A DNA stretch of 60,278 nt, from positions 38,445 through 98,722 of the forward strand of contig NW_005434628.1 of NCBI RefSeq assembly GCF_000315625.1, in the 5' to 3' direction. Position numbers and translations under genes: made by a program. Of the stretch, positions 60,091-60,278 are shown one piece after another (position 1 is the first letter of the stretch; each line of letters starts with the position of its first letter). The notes under the pieces are model-generated. The model saw only the letters and a program-made list of their open reading frames with translations, was not told where the DNA came from and did not search any database. The DNA is from Guillardia theta CCMP2712. Its lineage: Eukaryota > Cryptophyceae > Pyrenomonadales > Geminigeraceae.

Positions 60091-60278
60091 GACGAGAGGG
60101 AGGAGGAGGAAGAGGAGGAGAGAGGAGGAGGAGGGAGGGAGGGAGGAGGAGTAGGAGTAGGAGGAGTAGGAGGAGGGAGGGAGGAGGAGGAGGGAGGGAG
60201 GGAGGAGGAGTAGGAGTAGGAGGAGTAGGAGGAGTAGGAGTAGGAGGAGTAGGAGTAGGAGGAGGAGGAGGAGTAGGG
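60091..60278. repeat. (GGA)n and (GGAGTA)n microsatellite
   Basis: Imperfect purine-rich array continuing past the window edge. It lies just upstream of the readable OTU gene. Confidence 0.9.

Overview
The window is nuclear DNA of a unicellular eukaryote. Genes are broken into many short exons by GT-AG introns of mostly 45-60 nt. Base composition is moderate, and purine or pyrimidine microsatellites are frequent. Products include an Arf GTPase, a Rheb-like GTPase, a Sec12-like protein, a TFIID TAF4-like subunit, deubiquitinases and EF-hand repeat proteins. The style and two protein families of the kind I associate with algae and protists suit an alga such as the cryptophyte Guillardia theta; that is an inference and nothing in the window proves it. 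Exon structures were read by eye from family similarity and splice signals, so gene ends are approximate where stated.

Layout. 1-2.5 kb: partial minus-strand gene, a foldback transposon-like element, a GC-rich block and an 18-bp minisatellite. 2.6-5.8 kb: bacterial-type 2,4-dienoyl-CoA reductase with about twenty exons. 6-6.3 kb: another transposon-like copy. 7.1-8.8 kb (minus): divergent USP deubiquitinase, with a 29-bp minisatellite at its 5' side. 9.7-13.8 kb: a 1.7-kb direct duplication with an assembly gap in the second copy. 16-17 kb: PIF/Harbinger-type transposase relic with a convergent Myb/SANT-like ORF. 17.4-18.8 kb: G/C-skewed island. 20-21.7 kb: putative nuclear regulator. 21.8-29.5 kb (minus): very large EF-hand/coiled-coil protein. 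30.2 kb: intact transposon-like copy. 30.8-32.7 kb (minus): Sec12/PREB-like. 33.7-36.7 kb: TAF4-like. 36.9-40.7 kb (minus): unknown protein with microsatellite-packed introns. 42.3-43.2 kb: Arf. 43.4-44.8 kb (minus): PX domain fused to a Rheb-like GTPase with a CaaX box. 46.1-48.3 kb: membrane-anchored USP. 48.4-49.9 kb (minus): cytochrome b561-like. 51.2-52.2 kb: algal/protist family of unknown function. 52.3-55 kb: small uncertain genes. 56.4-58.1 kb: electron transfer flavoprotein alpha. 58.3-60.1 kb (minus): OTU deubiquitinase.

Themes. Three deubiquitinases of two classes sit in one window. FadH-type reductase and ETF-alpha both serve fatty acid oxidation, but I see no sign of co-regulation. 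Small GTPase and membrane-traffic functions recur (Arf, Rheb-like, Sec12). The intergenic regions between divergent genes carry 0.4-1.4 kb islands rich in GGGGTA-type runs, whose G-rich strand switches so that it tends to be the sense strand of each flanking gene.
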